Origin: Proales similis
Lineage: Eukaryota; Rotifera; Eurotatoria; Ploima; Proalidae
Length of the DNA: 64,000 nucleotides
Assembly: GCA_019059635.1 (NCBI GenBank)
Contig: JAGVRJ010000006.1
Span: 1,488,001 to 1,552,000, forward strand
Direction of reading: 5' to 3'
This document shows positions 47,332-58,724 of the stretch, one piece after another. The notes beneath the pieces are model-generated. The model searched no databases. It had not been told where the DNA came from and worked only from the letters and a program-made list of their open reading frames with translations. Position 1 is the stretch's first letter, and each line of letters opens with the position of its first letter. The position numbers were made by a program, and so were the translations under genes.

Positions 47332-49307
47332 ATGCTCAATCTGACTGTCAAGTCCGCCTTAGGATCGGCCATCAAGTCGATTCCGTCAAAGAACGCTCTG
47401 GCCGCTGTGGCTTCGCAGAGCAGTGCCTACAGCACCGCTCCTGCTGCCGGAGACAACGATGTAAACTTTTACGAGATGGTCGAGATGTTCTACGATCGCG
47501 CGGCCAAAATTGTCGAAAATAAAATGGTCGAGGAGAATCGAACTCGTGAAACGCCCGAGCAGCGACGCAACCGCATCAATGGCATCCTCAAGGTCATTAA
47601 GCCTTGCAACCATGTGCTCAGCTTCACCTTTCCTCTGAAACGCGACAACGGTCAAATTGAGATCATCGAGGCGTGGCGCGCCCAGCACTCACAGCACCGC
47701 ACTCCCTGCAAGGGCGGTATCCGTTACAGCAAGGACGTTCATGTTGATGAAGTCAAGGCTCTCGCTTCTCTTATGACCTTCAAGTGCGCCTGTGTGGACG
47801 TTCCGTTTGGTAATTGGACTTTGTCTATCGAACATCAACAGCCCAAATGACTTGGTTTCGAAAAGGCGGCGGCAAGGCCGGTGTTAAGATCGATCCGCGC
47901 GAGTATTCCGAAGGTGAACTCGAGCGAGTCACTCGACGATTGGCCCTTGAGCTGGCCAAGAAGGGCTTTATCGGTGAGCTCTCAAGCTTTAAAAAGGCCA
48001 TAGCTTGAAATTCTCATTTAAAAACGAAAAAGGCAGTGGAATCGATGTTCCTGCGCCGGACATGGGAACCGGAGAACGAGAGATGAGCTGGATCGCTGAC
48101 ACTTATGCCAACACCATCGGTCTTGGCGAGATCAATGCATACGGCTGCGTTACAGGCAAGCCCATTCTTCAAGGAGGCATTCATGGACGCGTTTCAGCCA
48201 CTGGACGAGTAAAGACACGGCCTGTGAGAGCGTGAAAGTGAAAATTGAAATTCATTCCAAAAGGGAGTCTTCCATGGAATCGACAACTTCATCCGTGATC
48301 CTCGCTTCATGGCCAAAATTGGACTCGAGACCGGCCTCGAAGGAAAGACCTACATTGTGCAAGTGAGTGTTGCACTCGAGCCCGAATTCAACAAATCGAA
48401 CAAAAAAACTTTAAAAAGGGCTTTGGCAATGTCGGCCTTCATTCGATGAGATACTTGACTCGACACGGAGCCAAGTGTGTCGGTGTGCTCGAGTACGACT
48501 GCGCGATTGTCAACCCTGACGGCATCGACCCCAAGGAGCTTGAGGACTATAAACTCGAGAAGAAGACCATTAAGGGATTTCCGGGCGCAAAGCCATACGA
48601 GCACGCAGACATCAAAAACCTGCTCACTGAGAAGTGCGACATCCTGGTGCCGGCCGCTAGCGAGAAGCAGATCACCGCCGAGAACGCGCCGCGCATCCAG
48701 GCGAAGATAATCGCCGAGGGCGCCAACGGCCCCACAACCCCGGAGGCGGACGTCATCCTGCAGAACCGCAACGTGCTCGTCATCCCCGACCTGTACATCA
48801 ACGCGGGCGGTGTGACCGTCTCCTACTTCGAGTGGCTCAAGAACCTGAACCACGTGAGCTACGGCAGACTGACCTTCAAGTACCAGAAGGACACCAACTA
48901 CCATCTACTCGGTTTGTGCTGCTGCCCAAAGTCTAATTTGACAACATCTCCGAACCAAAATTAATTTGTCTATCTAGAGAGTGTGCAGAACTCGCTTGAG
49001 AAGAACTTGGGTCTTGGTGACCGCAAGATACCGGTCGAGCCCAGTGCCGAGTTCTACAAACGAATGGCTGTAAGTATTCGCTGACCATTAGTGTTCGCAG
49101 AGAGTAACTTAGCAGTAACTTCTTTAGGGCGCATCTGAGAAAGACATCGTTCACTCGGGTCTAGAGTACACGATGGAGCGATCTGCCAAGGCGATTATGA
49201 ACACTGCCATCAAGTACAACCTTGGTCTGGACATCCGCACAGCCGCGTATGTCAACTCGATCGAGAAGATTGTCAAGGTTTACGAGAGCGCCGGATTCAC
49301 TCTCTAA
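47332..49307 (+). CDS. GLUD: Mitochondrial glutamate dehydrogenase, copy 2
   Basis: Paralogue of the upstream GDH in direct orientation. Seven exons: 47332-47809, 47866-47973, 48033-48208, 48264-48362, 48419-48911, 48978-49069 and 49128-49307. The start [17 protein letters not shown] is the first ATG with a mitochondrial-type presequence. Motifs are as in copy 1: [52 protein letters not shown] and [11 protein letters not shown]. Two introns, after KKGFIG and after TYIVQ, are absent from copy 1; the other four are shared. The intron after YHLLG has donor GTTTGT. Both paralogues keep all substrate-binding and nucleotide-binding motifs, so both should be active. Confidence 0.96.
48623..48916 (+). 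repeat. 294-bp block identical to 46099-46392 (GDH conversion tract, copy 2)
   Basis: Second copy of the identical block, 2.5 kb from the first. Identity begins at CTCACTGAGAAG and ends five bases into the downstream intron (GGTTTG), where copy 1 reads GAGCC and copy 2 TGCTG. Abrupt edges favour gene conversion over uniform selection. Confidence 0.92.
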
Positions 49308-49452
49308 ATAGCAAGAATAGCTTCATTCTAGTCGTCTTTCTAGTTCATATTCGTTTTATCACAAATACAAATACAAAAATCGATTCTAACATTTGCAACT
49401 TTTTTCTATTTCCAAAGAATATTTTTAACAAAAACAAGACAGTCGATTTTTA

Positions 49453-50927
49453 TTAGCTTGCAGACGGCACGAGTCGTCTTAGTTCTTGGTTGAGGCCGCC
49501 TCTCACACTTGGATTGATTGAGAAGAGCATGGATGCCTGTCCGATCTGGTAATTGCTTTCAGCCCCTTGGCCATTAAAATGCGTGTGAAAAGACTGCTCA
49601 CCTGTATTAGCGAATCGTCTGCGAGCTCTATTTTGAAGGAGCTCGGCACAATATGTCCGTCGACAAATACAACCGACTTGCCGCAGTTAATGAGAATAAA
49701 CACGCCCGAGTCAGAGAGCACAATGCGACATTGCCGTCTGGACATTTTCTTCTGACCTGCGATTTGGATATCTGCCCGACTGCTCGAACACTTGCGGCCG
49801 ATGAAGATCTTTTAGTCACGAGCGATTGAAAAGCGGTTCAACTGAAATTGACCAAAACTAGGGCAAACCTCTCGCTGACACATTTTATAAGAAAACTCAT
49901 CCATTCGTAAAATTGCAAACGTCTCTGGACTGAATTCCATATTTTCAAGCCCTTTCGAAATGAATTATTGAAAGAGTCAGAATCCAAATGGATCTTTCAC
50001 AATACCTTCACTCAATTGTAATTGTCTTTCTAAACTCCTCACTTCTGATTCCAGTTGTTCTATTTCGTTATCAAGCTGATCGCTCATGAATTCCATTTCT
50101 TGACCGTCTTTAAGGTAAAATTGATTTGGACAAAGACGGATAATTCTAATTACTCTTCTCTGTTTGGTAGGATAGTTCGATGTTGGCCGCGATCTTTTGG
50201 TCGTCCATTCTGCCCTCGAATTGTTCAAATTTTAAATCATGCTCGTTCTTATCGGCTTCTCGTTGAGCCAGTTGGTCGGCTAAGAGCCCCAGTCTCTTTA
50301 ACAGCTCCCATCGTCGACGAATAGAGCTCGCCGTGCGCAGCTCGCCAAAGAATATTTTGTTTTTGACCAGAAAATCTTCAAAGAACTGATTTTTGTTGCA
50401 TTCTTCAATCGACTATTTGAAAGAAATTTTCGAAAATTTGAATCAAGTCTAAGCAAAAGCATAATAAACTTGCCGAGTCCAGATTCAGCAACAGACAATC
50501 CTCGGCTGTAGAAAAGGGCACCAGTTCGTTGAGTCGAAGTCTGTCATCGCAGTGAATTTTCTCAACGCCCTTGACGATCATTCTAATAAATTGGTTAGTT
50601 TCAGTGGAATGGGTTTGCACCAATTAGACTTTTCTGATCGCATTACGATGAAATGGCTTTATGGTACAGAAGCGCATGCCATCGGTCGCCGATATCGGTC
50701 GGAGTGAAGCTGTTTGAGAATTTCGCTTGTCGATGAACCTCAACCGGATCGTTAAGTTTCAGCATTGATTGGATCAGAATGTAGTCGTCCTGCGCTTTCC
50801 ATTTGCCCATTTGCCGAGCCACATTTACGAACGCGGCCTGAACGCGACCGAAATTAGACTCATTGAGTTGTTTACAATCTGCGCCTACTTACGGCAAGTT
50901 TCTTTTCCTTCTTTCTTTTCTGCTTCA
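49453..50927 (-). CDS. MCRS1: Microspherule protein 1 (FHA-domain chromatin factor)
   Basis: Nuclear/nucleolar and spindle-pole protein, a subunit of INO80 and NSL complexes in animals. Eight exons: 50893-50927, 50647-50837, 50470-50582, 50154-50402, 50006-50107, 49869-49951, 49602-49808 and 49453-49545. A Lys/Arg-rich start (MKQKRKKEKKLA) is followed by the MCRS_N region (WKAQDDYILIQSMLKLND, DIGDRWHALLYHKAIS). Next comes a coiled coil (DNEIEQLESEVRSLERQLQ). The C-terminal FHA domain has SYKMCQREIFIGRKCSSS, KMSRRQCRIVLSD and VFVDGHIVP, matching human RYLMRSREITLGR and ISRKQGVIKLK. Donors after LDSA (GTTTAT) and after CQRE (GTTTGC) are non-consensus yet needed for the alignment. Confidence 0.9.
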
Positions 50928-51145
50928 TCCTGCTGCTCAGAAGATTTGTTCGTAACAAAAGAGAGGCAAGAATTTTAAAACTCAACGAACGAATCCTTTC
51001 TGTCTAATTATGGAAAGCGCTTGCCGATAAGGCAACAAAAGAAACTTGACCTTTTTTATCCGAGCCCCAATATCCGGCCCATTGAGATATTTAGTTCGGC
51101 AATCGATCATAGTTCGGTTGATATTCAGATTTTATTGGTACAAAA

Positions 51146-54100
51146 TTATATAAAGAAACTGGGCGCAAACTCGACCATGCGGGTCCTCTCCTCGTAAAGG
51201 CGCTCGATGTAGGCAGCCTCGTCTTCGTCTGGCTGCCGAGCTGAAGCGGAGCTCGAATAGCGAATGCTGATGAATTTGACCACGGTCGGATCTTGGTAGA
51301 TTCGTCTGGACAGCACGCTCATGATGTACTCATGGCCGATTGACGACTCTAAACAGGCCAGCAGAATTTGATCGGATCGACTGTCCAGCCTTTGAAGAGA
51401 CTCGTCTGGTTGTTTAACGTTCGGAAATAGCATCTCAATTTGCCAATTGAGTCCGGCACTGCGTCGTAACAGGCCATCAGTCAGACTCCTCACTAATGCT
51501 TGGTTTAGTTCGTAAAAGTTTGCCTTTGTTGCCAAGAACATTCCATCCAGACTGAGAATGGTTTTCGCCGAACGAGTGCTGACGCCGTGTCTGCCTTGCG
51601 ATTTCTCTTGACCAGAAGAGGCTTGAAAGATAGAACGGGGTCAGATAAAAAAGTGCATTTTAGGAAAGAGGAAAGCGTAAATGATTTACAGGGTGAAGTG
51701 GCCACTAGGAAATGACGCTCCATCAGCAGCTGAGCATAAGTCACCGATGCGTCTCTTTCACTCGAGTTCATGTCTAATCGAATAGATGAAGAGTGAGAAA
51801 CACAAAGGAAAGCGGTTTCGACTGGCTTACGTTTGAAATTGACCGGCGGATAACGTTTAAGATATTTGATGAAGTACTTTCCGTGAATAGGCTTTTTTAA
51901 ATGCTCACTCATGCGAACCAAATGCGCGAGATCAATTGAATTCTCTTCGCCCTCGTCTTGACACTCTTCTTTCAACTGCGCTCGCTGAATTTTGGCTAAA
52001 ACGTGAGCGCACGTCTGAATAGAATGAGAACAAAGCTAGACACATACAAAGTTGAACAGTTTGAAGTAGAGAAGAATCAGACAGCTCGTGTCCATTGAGT
52101 GCAGCTCGAATCTAAACCGAATTTGCTTCTGTGCTCGGCCAGTCTTAGATCAGGCAGTGGATGGAAATAAGCGATTTTCACTCACAATTTGCTTCTCAAG
52201 AAATTTCTGATTGCGTGTGAAGCATTTGAACTTTTCGAGTAGAATCTATGATCAAGAATTGAATCAAACTGTTGATCTGTTAATTCGAACAAAGAGGCCG
52301 CTCACTCGAATGATTCGAACATAGTTGTCCGCTTGCACAACTGGATTGGACGATTGATCAGACTCGAGCGAATGTAAATACGATCTAAAAGTCTGTGGCA
52401 GCTTGTTAATGCAATCTAATCAGCGCTAATTCGGATTATCTGACCTGAGCTAATTGAACCCACAAGAGATGAACCAGTTTGCGACTCAGCTTCAGCGGTG
52501 TCTGCTCGCCTATCAGCTTCAAGTTCGAGTCCAAAAAGTCGGTGAGAGGTCGCAATCTCAACGCTGGCGGATAAGAATCCAGCTCGGACGCAAGCAGGAA
52601 GCCCAACGCACTCTCGCAAAACAAGTGCAACTGACCGATAGGTTTAGGCTCAACTGAACCGTTCAGTCTGAAATCGGATGATTTACCCGATAGGTGAGCA
52701 GTGTCAGCGAGCCGTTCAATAGCTTGGCAAGCTTCTGCTCAAAAGTTTTGTTCATCATTTTGTATCGAAAAAAGTCGAGGTCGAGCTGGTTCAGCACGCT
52801 TGGCTTTTGCTCAATGTTCGACTTGATGGTGTTTGCGCGCAGCCGCTGAATTGTACTGGCACATTTTTCAAAGATGTGAATGCGCACCGTTTCCAGCTGA
52901 AGCATATTATTCAGACGAACGCACATCTTCGAGAAGAAAAGTTTCCTCAGTCGCCTTTGAGCTCGTCCATTCTAGAGACTAACCGATTCATTGATTGGCT
53001 CAAATTTGTTGGCGATCAGCTTTGAATTGTTTCGTATGTAAAAGCGGCAGTTGTATTTGCTGCTGAGCAGTCGATGTCTACAGCCCCAGATGTGATCGTC
53101 TAATCGGCCCGAGTAGACTTCGCTCATGAACTTGAAATTTGGCTGACTTTAGTTTAAAACCGGTGAGTTTGGCATCAGAGCTCACCTCGCCTCCATAGAG
53201 TTTTAACAGCACATTACGATTGGTCCCGCATACGTCCAGCATCACCATGTTGTCCAAATAGACGTCGAGAAAATTGTACAGGAGCTTTAGAGAGGAGCAA
53301 CAGTTGCACCACAATGGGCAAAACTCAAGTCTTTTAATCAAACTTCACCTGATAGCAGGCGTTCATGCAATTGAGGCGAGAGCTTATTTTACGATAGTCG
53401 TCAATCGAGCTGCCCATAACCAGATTGACAAGTGAGCGGCAAGTTTGCTCGTATCTGAGCACCGCGCTGATCAGACTGAGCACTGATTTCGAGCCCAGAT
53501 ACCGGTCGAAGCCACTCACGTCCACCGTGCTGTCTGATTCTTGGGTCAATGTCTCTTCAGACGTAGTCAATTCCTTGAATTTTCGAGCATTGCTCTGGCT
53601 GAACGTGAAACCAATTTGTCTGAGTTCGGCATCGAATTTCTTTAGCTTGGTCGAGTTGTCTGGCCCTGAATAAGCGGTGGCGTCTTCTGGCAGACTTTCG
53701 TAAGATTCGGCCGATCGAAGTCGAGGTCCGCTAATCTGCGACAAATCTGACGGCTCGTTCTCACTTGTGCTTCTTTTGCTCATTCCTATCAAGTTTGCTC
53801 GTCTCGACTCACTTGAGCTGGTCTGTTTTCAAATGAGCGTGAGAATAGTGAACATGTGTAAGCAAGCGCCAATACCTGAGCATTCGAACTGTTCAATGGA
53901 GAAGATTTTTCAATTTTGAACGGCTTGAATGCCGAATGATGAGATACGAGCGAGTTGGAGTCAGAGTCGTACGAGAGCAATTTGGCCGAAAATTTGCTCG
54001 GCTTTTCTTTGCCCATTGTTTTCTCAAGTTCGTTTCTTTCGCTGTCTTTTGTGGCATCGGGCAAATCTTTTTTCGAATACTAAATGCCGAACACGGAAAT

Positions 54101-57031
54101 CGCTTAGAAAGAGAGTCAAAGAAAGCCGATACAGAGCGGTGGACTTTACATCGTCTTTAGCCACAAAGTGAAGGTAAATCATTCGACTGCAGATGCTTCC
54201 CATCGCCATTATCCAGTTTAAAAGATGTGGAACCAAGAATCTTCGCCAGATTTGCTCGCTTTTCGAAACTCATCAGACGATTGAAATGTTGATGAATCGC
54301 ACAGATTGAGCTGTCACCTTGGCTGAATGAACTTGCTCCATTCTTCGTCCAACTGGTTTAGTCTGTAGGCAAGTGCGAGCATGTTCAAGTTGAGCTTGCT
54401 CGTCTGAACGGTTCGCAAATCTTAGACAGCACAAGAACAAGAACGTGACGAACCCAACTTACGTCATAGAGCTCCTCCAAATGATTTTCACAAGTCTGAC
54501 GAACGTCTGTCATCAAACAGCCGTAGAGAGCTCGAGCGACCAGTTTGCCAAGTTTAATGCTAAAGTGATGTTGATTTCAGTTTGAGAAGCAATTTTCCCG
54601 CATCGGCACACTCACTCGATGGCCAAGTCGATCGACGAGTTTCGATAAAACGTTGCTTGCTCTCGGCTGAATATGAGCATCGAGTAGATCTTGAACGTAA
54701 GGTAAGAGTTCAAGCTTGAGATGAATGAATCGCTTTTGGTTTAGGTACCAAATTGGAATCGCCCGGCGCTAGCTGGTTACTCTCTTCAATGTTCGTCTTG
54801 GTTCTCGTGTACAGTTTTTCCATGCCGATCTGTAACGTTTCATTCGATGATCAAGCGCATTCGGCTCACCCGCTTCTTGGTAAAGGCTTACGCTAAGATT
54901 TTTCTCCAGAGTTTCAGCAAGCGAAATGCTCGACGTTCGCTTGAGCAGCTCGTTCAGACTGCAAACGTCCTTGAGCAGAGTGACCACTGCGTCTACGATT
55001 CGACCGTCTGAGTCAAATTCCAAGTGAAAGATCTGAACGCACTTACACAAGTTGTGCTGCTCTACGCTCAGGTTCACTTGGCGCAAGGTCTCTTCTATTT
55101 TACGATGAACTTGTTCAAGAATGCAAATCAACTCGACAAACTAGAAAGAAACAGTTGACTTGAGAGTTCGAATGAGCTCCGATTGGATAGTTACGCTGCT
55201 GGCGGTGATTACAAACTCGTTGCTCGACTCATCGCCACTTCGATTGTTCTCCATGAAGGTTTTTATTTGCCGCAAATATTCGGCCACAATTTGATAAGAC
55301 GACTCGAACGAGAAATTGTCAAGGAAACATTTAAGCTCGATAATGAGTCCGTCGGCGTAGTCCTTGTTTTCAATTTTCAGCCTGACGCGCACGTAAAATT
55401 AAGAGCATTCGGATTACCACAAAATAGCGGAGTTGAAACTCTTTTATGATTCGCTTTGAGTTGGTGCTCAGCTTTTGCCTTTGCGGAAAACAGATCTCTT
55501 AATGGACACGGTCGAGCGGGCTGAGATAAAAAAAAAACTCACTTGAGCATCAGTTGCATGAGCTTCTCGAACAAACGTGCGAAATGCTTGGGCTTTTGCA
55601 AATGCTTTTCGACCAGCTGATCATTTAGCTCTGGGTCATGGTTCAATTTGACGTGCGAAAAGTTCTCCAGCAACTGCTCGAATCCGCGCAGAGTCTTCTC
55701 CTTCCATAGCTCGTAGCATTTTGCCGACTTGTCGAACGACGTGTGGTCAATCAGCTGATGAACTCGATTCGGCTCGATTTACCTGGAAGTTGTCTCGGCA
55801 GTAGACTGGATGCCGATCGCTGCTGATCATTATTTTCTGCACCAGGAGCTCTTCTTTCAGCAGCTTTGAAAGAACAAGATTGAATATTCATACATCTGCA
55901 TTTCGTTGATTGTCAAATGAAACCTGAGCGTTCGATTTGTTGACCAGGAGTCGTTTCATAACTCGAACGAGATAATCGTTGAACAGCGATCGATCGAGTG
56001 AGAAGATTTCGCGCACGTGGTCGCACAGGCCGTCGCTGGACACAGCCATGTCGTTGGATTGAGCGTTGAGCTCGAGCTCAAACTCGCTCTGAAACGAGCC
56101 TACACTCAAGCTTCGGTTTAACAAGTTTGACTCGCTTCTCGCGGTCTGAACCGAGCAGCGGGACGGAGGCAGCTGATTGCAGCTCAACGATGGATACATG
56201 GCGCAAATTGTCACGTACAGAAGAAGAGTTCGCTTAAGAGCAAAATTAAAAAGAAGAAGAGCATGGCAGAGTGGCACTACTTACATCGTCATTTGTAGCC
56301 GAGTCCCATTGCGAGCCTTGTCAGTTTGTTATTGAACATTTGCCGCTGATAGAAGGCAAAACGAATTTACTTATTGAAGTGTCCAGACGAGGAGGAGTTT
56401 GAGCGCGAGGCTCTTCCTTCAGCACGAGCGTCTTTCGATTCGGCGTATTGTTCAACTGGTTTCTGCTTGAAAAATGAGCAGTTTGTGGCACTTACGTTCA
56501 ATTTGTTCTCAAACGGCTTGTGAAAATTGCGCAGCAGAGTGCAACTTCGCTCGAAGCTTCAAGTGAAAGTAAGCAGCTCATTTGTGCGCTGCATTCAAAG
56601 TTCGCTTAAATCTTTAAGCTCACCTGAATAGATGAAAGAATTCGTGGATGGGCGAAATGATTGAAGAGTCACTGCTCATTGATTTGTGAGAACGAGGCTA
56701 AGCCTTAGTTTGAGCCATCAACTTACAATAATTGCCTGAGAAGTCGATCGACGCCGTCGGTTCGGGTGCTCACTCGGCCTGACCAGAATTTATTCTCCAG
56801 CTTCTCAAAGCGACGCAAAATGCTCAAATTGATTAGAGCGGTGTGTCGCGCTGAGACGAGCTTCTTGCGCGACTTTCTTTTCGCTTTGCCGATCGGCGTC
56901 GAATTGTACGGCGGAGGCACGTAGTCAGCCCGGTAGAATTCCATGCTCTCGAGCAGACTGGTGTCGTCCAACTGACTTCGACTCTCGTTGTCGGCCGTGT
57001 CGAATGGTAAAATTAACGCTGAACTGTTCAT
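51146..57031 (-). CDS. Large MUN-domain-like protein, probably UNC13/BAIAP3 family
   Basis: Some 25 or more short exons on one strand, with introns of about 40-70 bp. The N-terminal part (MNSSALILPFD, VLKEEPRAQTPPRLDTS, LLLYVTICAMYPSLS, LCDHVREIFSLDRSLFNDYL) resembles the region ahead of the MUN domain in BAIAP3/UNC13D. Further on, SEQIWRRFLVPHLLNWIM, CVRLNNMLQLETVRIHIF and LRPLTDFLDSNLKLIGEQTP look like MUN-domain landmarks (CVALNNIE..VR, PLLDYLDKNL). The protein ends MVEFAPSFFI. I see no C2 domain at either end. UNC13-type proteins prime vesicles for exocytosis. The gene model and the family call are both tentative; another large helical trafficking protein is possible. A reverse AATAAA (51131-51136) lies 10 bp past the stop. 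One intron (after NKSNAQ) starts GTTTCA. Confidence 0.55.
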
Positions 57032-57513
57032 CGTTGTGCTCTAGTTTGCCACAGCTCTTGTTAATGTGTGCTCGTGTGTGCTGTGATTGAGTGAAACGGG
57101 CTTTGATAGTCGACTCTATCGCCCAGCCCACATGATAAGTTGTCGTCTGTCGCTTCAGATAAGATTCTATTTAGGCATCCATTGCGCGGGCTCAATTCTA
57201 TTTATGATTCGCAATTTTCTTTATTTTGTTCGCTTTAGTCGCGCTGAGCTCCTCGACAGACGCCCTTAGCCTCGAGGACATGCGCACGCGCGTTGTGAAC
57301 AAAGTTGTGCACGGCCCGCTCGACAGGACATGTGTTTAACCCAATCGTTTATGTAAGAGGAGTAGTAAAGCGAGTACAAGGAATGCAAATTCGCTCGGGT
57401 CGTGATTACTAGACAGTGGAGGCCAGAGCCGGTCGCTGTCTACGCGCCAATTAGGAAACATTTACTAACCCAATAGCTTTCTCTCAACCTAACAAGCAGC
57501 ACAACCTGCTATA
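57032..57513. other. Divergent promoter region, MUN-like gene and RNF4-like gene
   Basis: About 480 bp between divergent start codons, with no recognisable gene. The stretch from 57250 to 57330 is rich in CG dinucleotides compared with its surroundings. Confidence 0.45.
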
Positions 57514-58387
57514 ATGAGCACAGAATCAACTCGACTCGGCTCGCCGTCGCCAAGACAGCGAAACAAGCGACTGCGGTCCGAATCGGAGCAGGCCGCCGAC
57601 AACAAGAGAAGCGTTGCCAACTCGCGCAACTCAATCAGCCCGATACCGATTGAGCAAACCTCGCAAAGTTCAGTCTGTCAATCGAATTCTCTGATTCTGT
57701 TGAGCGAAAGTCCACAATACATCGACTTGACCAAAGATACCGAACACGAGGTCATGGTGATTGGCTCGTCTCGAAATCAACGAAACAAACGACGTCCCAT
57801 GCGGTTTCGACCCATTTCAAATCCCCCGGACGACGAAGAGCCACTCATTGTTTTAAACGGTTCGTTTTAGCCCTAAATTAAGCCGCCAAAAGCAGAATTC
57901 TTTACCAAGCAAACTTACCAACAGAACTCTCGCCGCCCTCGGCAGTCCGTAGTCGCCAAAAGCCGATCGGCCTCACCAATCGAGTCGACAGCAATCCGAC
58001 AATCATTGAACAAGAATCGTAAGTAATTAAACCAAATAATAACATTCAGTTCTGGTCTTGAACCCGATTCAAGTAGTCGTGCCAATCCAAGCGACCAGTC
58101 CAACTCGGCAAGTCCGCCTCCGTCAGGCTCAGTTCCGACCTGTCCTATATGCCTGGAAAATCTGGACGAGGTAAAGAGCCAATTGATTTAAAGTCGATTT
58201 GATTTGTTTAACGCGCATGAAGCTGAAGGCCAATCGTCGCTATCTAATGGCCACTTGGTGCGGCCACGTATTCTGCAACACCTGCATCGACATGCACTTT
58301 GGCAAGGTCACGAATCGCGCAACAGTTCCGTGTCCGAGTTGCCGCAGCAAAATCAGCCGCTCGAAAATCCACAGCCTTTACCTGTGA
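57514..58387 (+). CDS. RNF4: RNF4-like RING E3 ligase with SUMO-interacting motifs
   Basis: Probable SUMO-targeted ubiquitin ligase. Four exons: 57514-57859, 57925-58018, 58074-58170 and 58223-58387. The first half is basic and Ser-rich, then carries hydrophobic/acidic stretches typical of SUMO-interacting motifs: LILLSESPQYIDLTKDTE, VMVIG and EEPLIVLN. The C-terminal RING is a C3HC4 finger: CPICLENLDE, WCGHVFCNTCIDMHF, CPSCRSKI. The position of the RING at the extreme C-terminus (ending HSLYL) matches RNF4. Intron 1 has donor GTTCGT. AATAAA is at 58552-58557. Human RNF4 degrades poly-SUMOylated proteins such as PML; substrates here are unknown. Confidence 0.83.
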
Positions 58388-58724
58388 GCTTGTCTCGGGC
58401 TGCAAATTTGTGCGCCTCACTAATAAGAGTCATCTCAACCCTAGCGTTCGAACTATTAGTTTCTTTCTCAATCTATTTCTCGTCCCTTTTCCTCTTTTTT
58501 TTTCTAATTTTCTTTTTTTATTTAAACCTCATGTTCACGTGCACTAAAAGCAATAAACGAGTTCAAACTTTTCTAAAGCATGTGCTGAGCAAGCATTGCG
58601 ATTGCTGCTGCGAATTTGGTGTGAGAGCTCATTCTCTCATTAGAAAGAATGTTTTTTTTTTCAATTCACAATCTCTAAACTGCCGAACTAACCATTTGAA
58701 AAAAAAACAAAAACGTGAACAAAG

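Noticed and set aside
48350-48904. Long antisense ORF (184 codons) in GDH copy 2, partly repeated in copy 1
   Set aside because: Mirror of the GC-rich conserved GDH exon; its repetition in both copies follows from the identical block, not from a second gene.
55763-55790. Apparent 28-bp intron in the MUN-like gene
   Set aside because: A downstream acceptor (GACAAG) gives a normal 55-bp intron in the same phase, so no ultra-short intron is needed.
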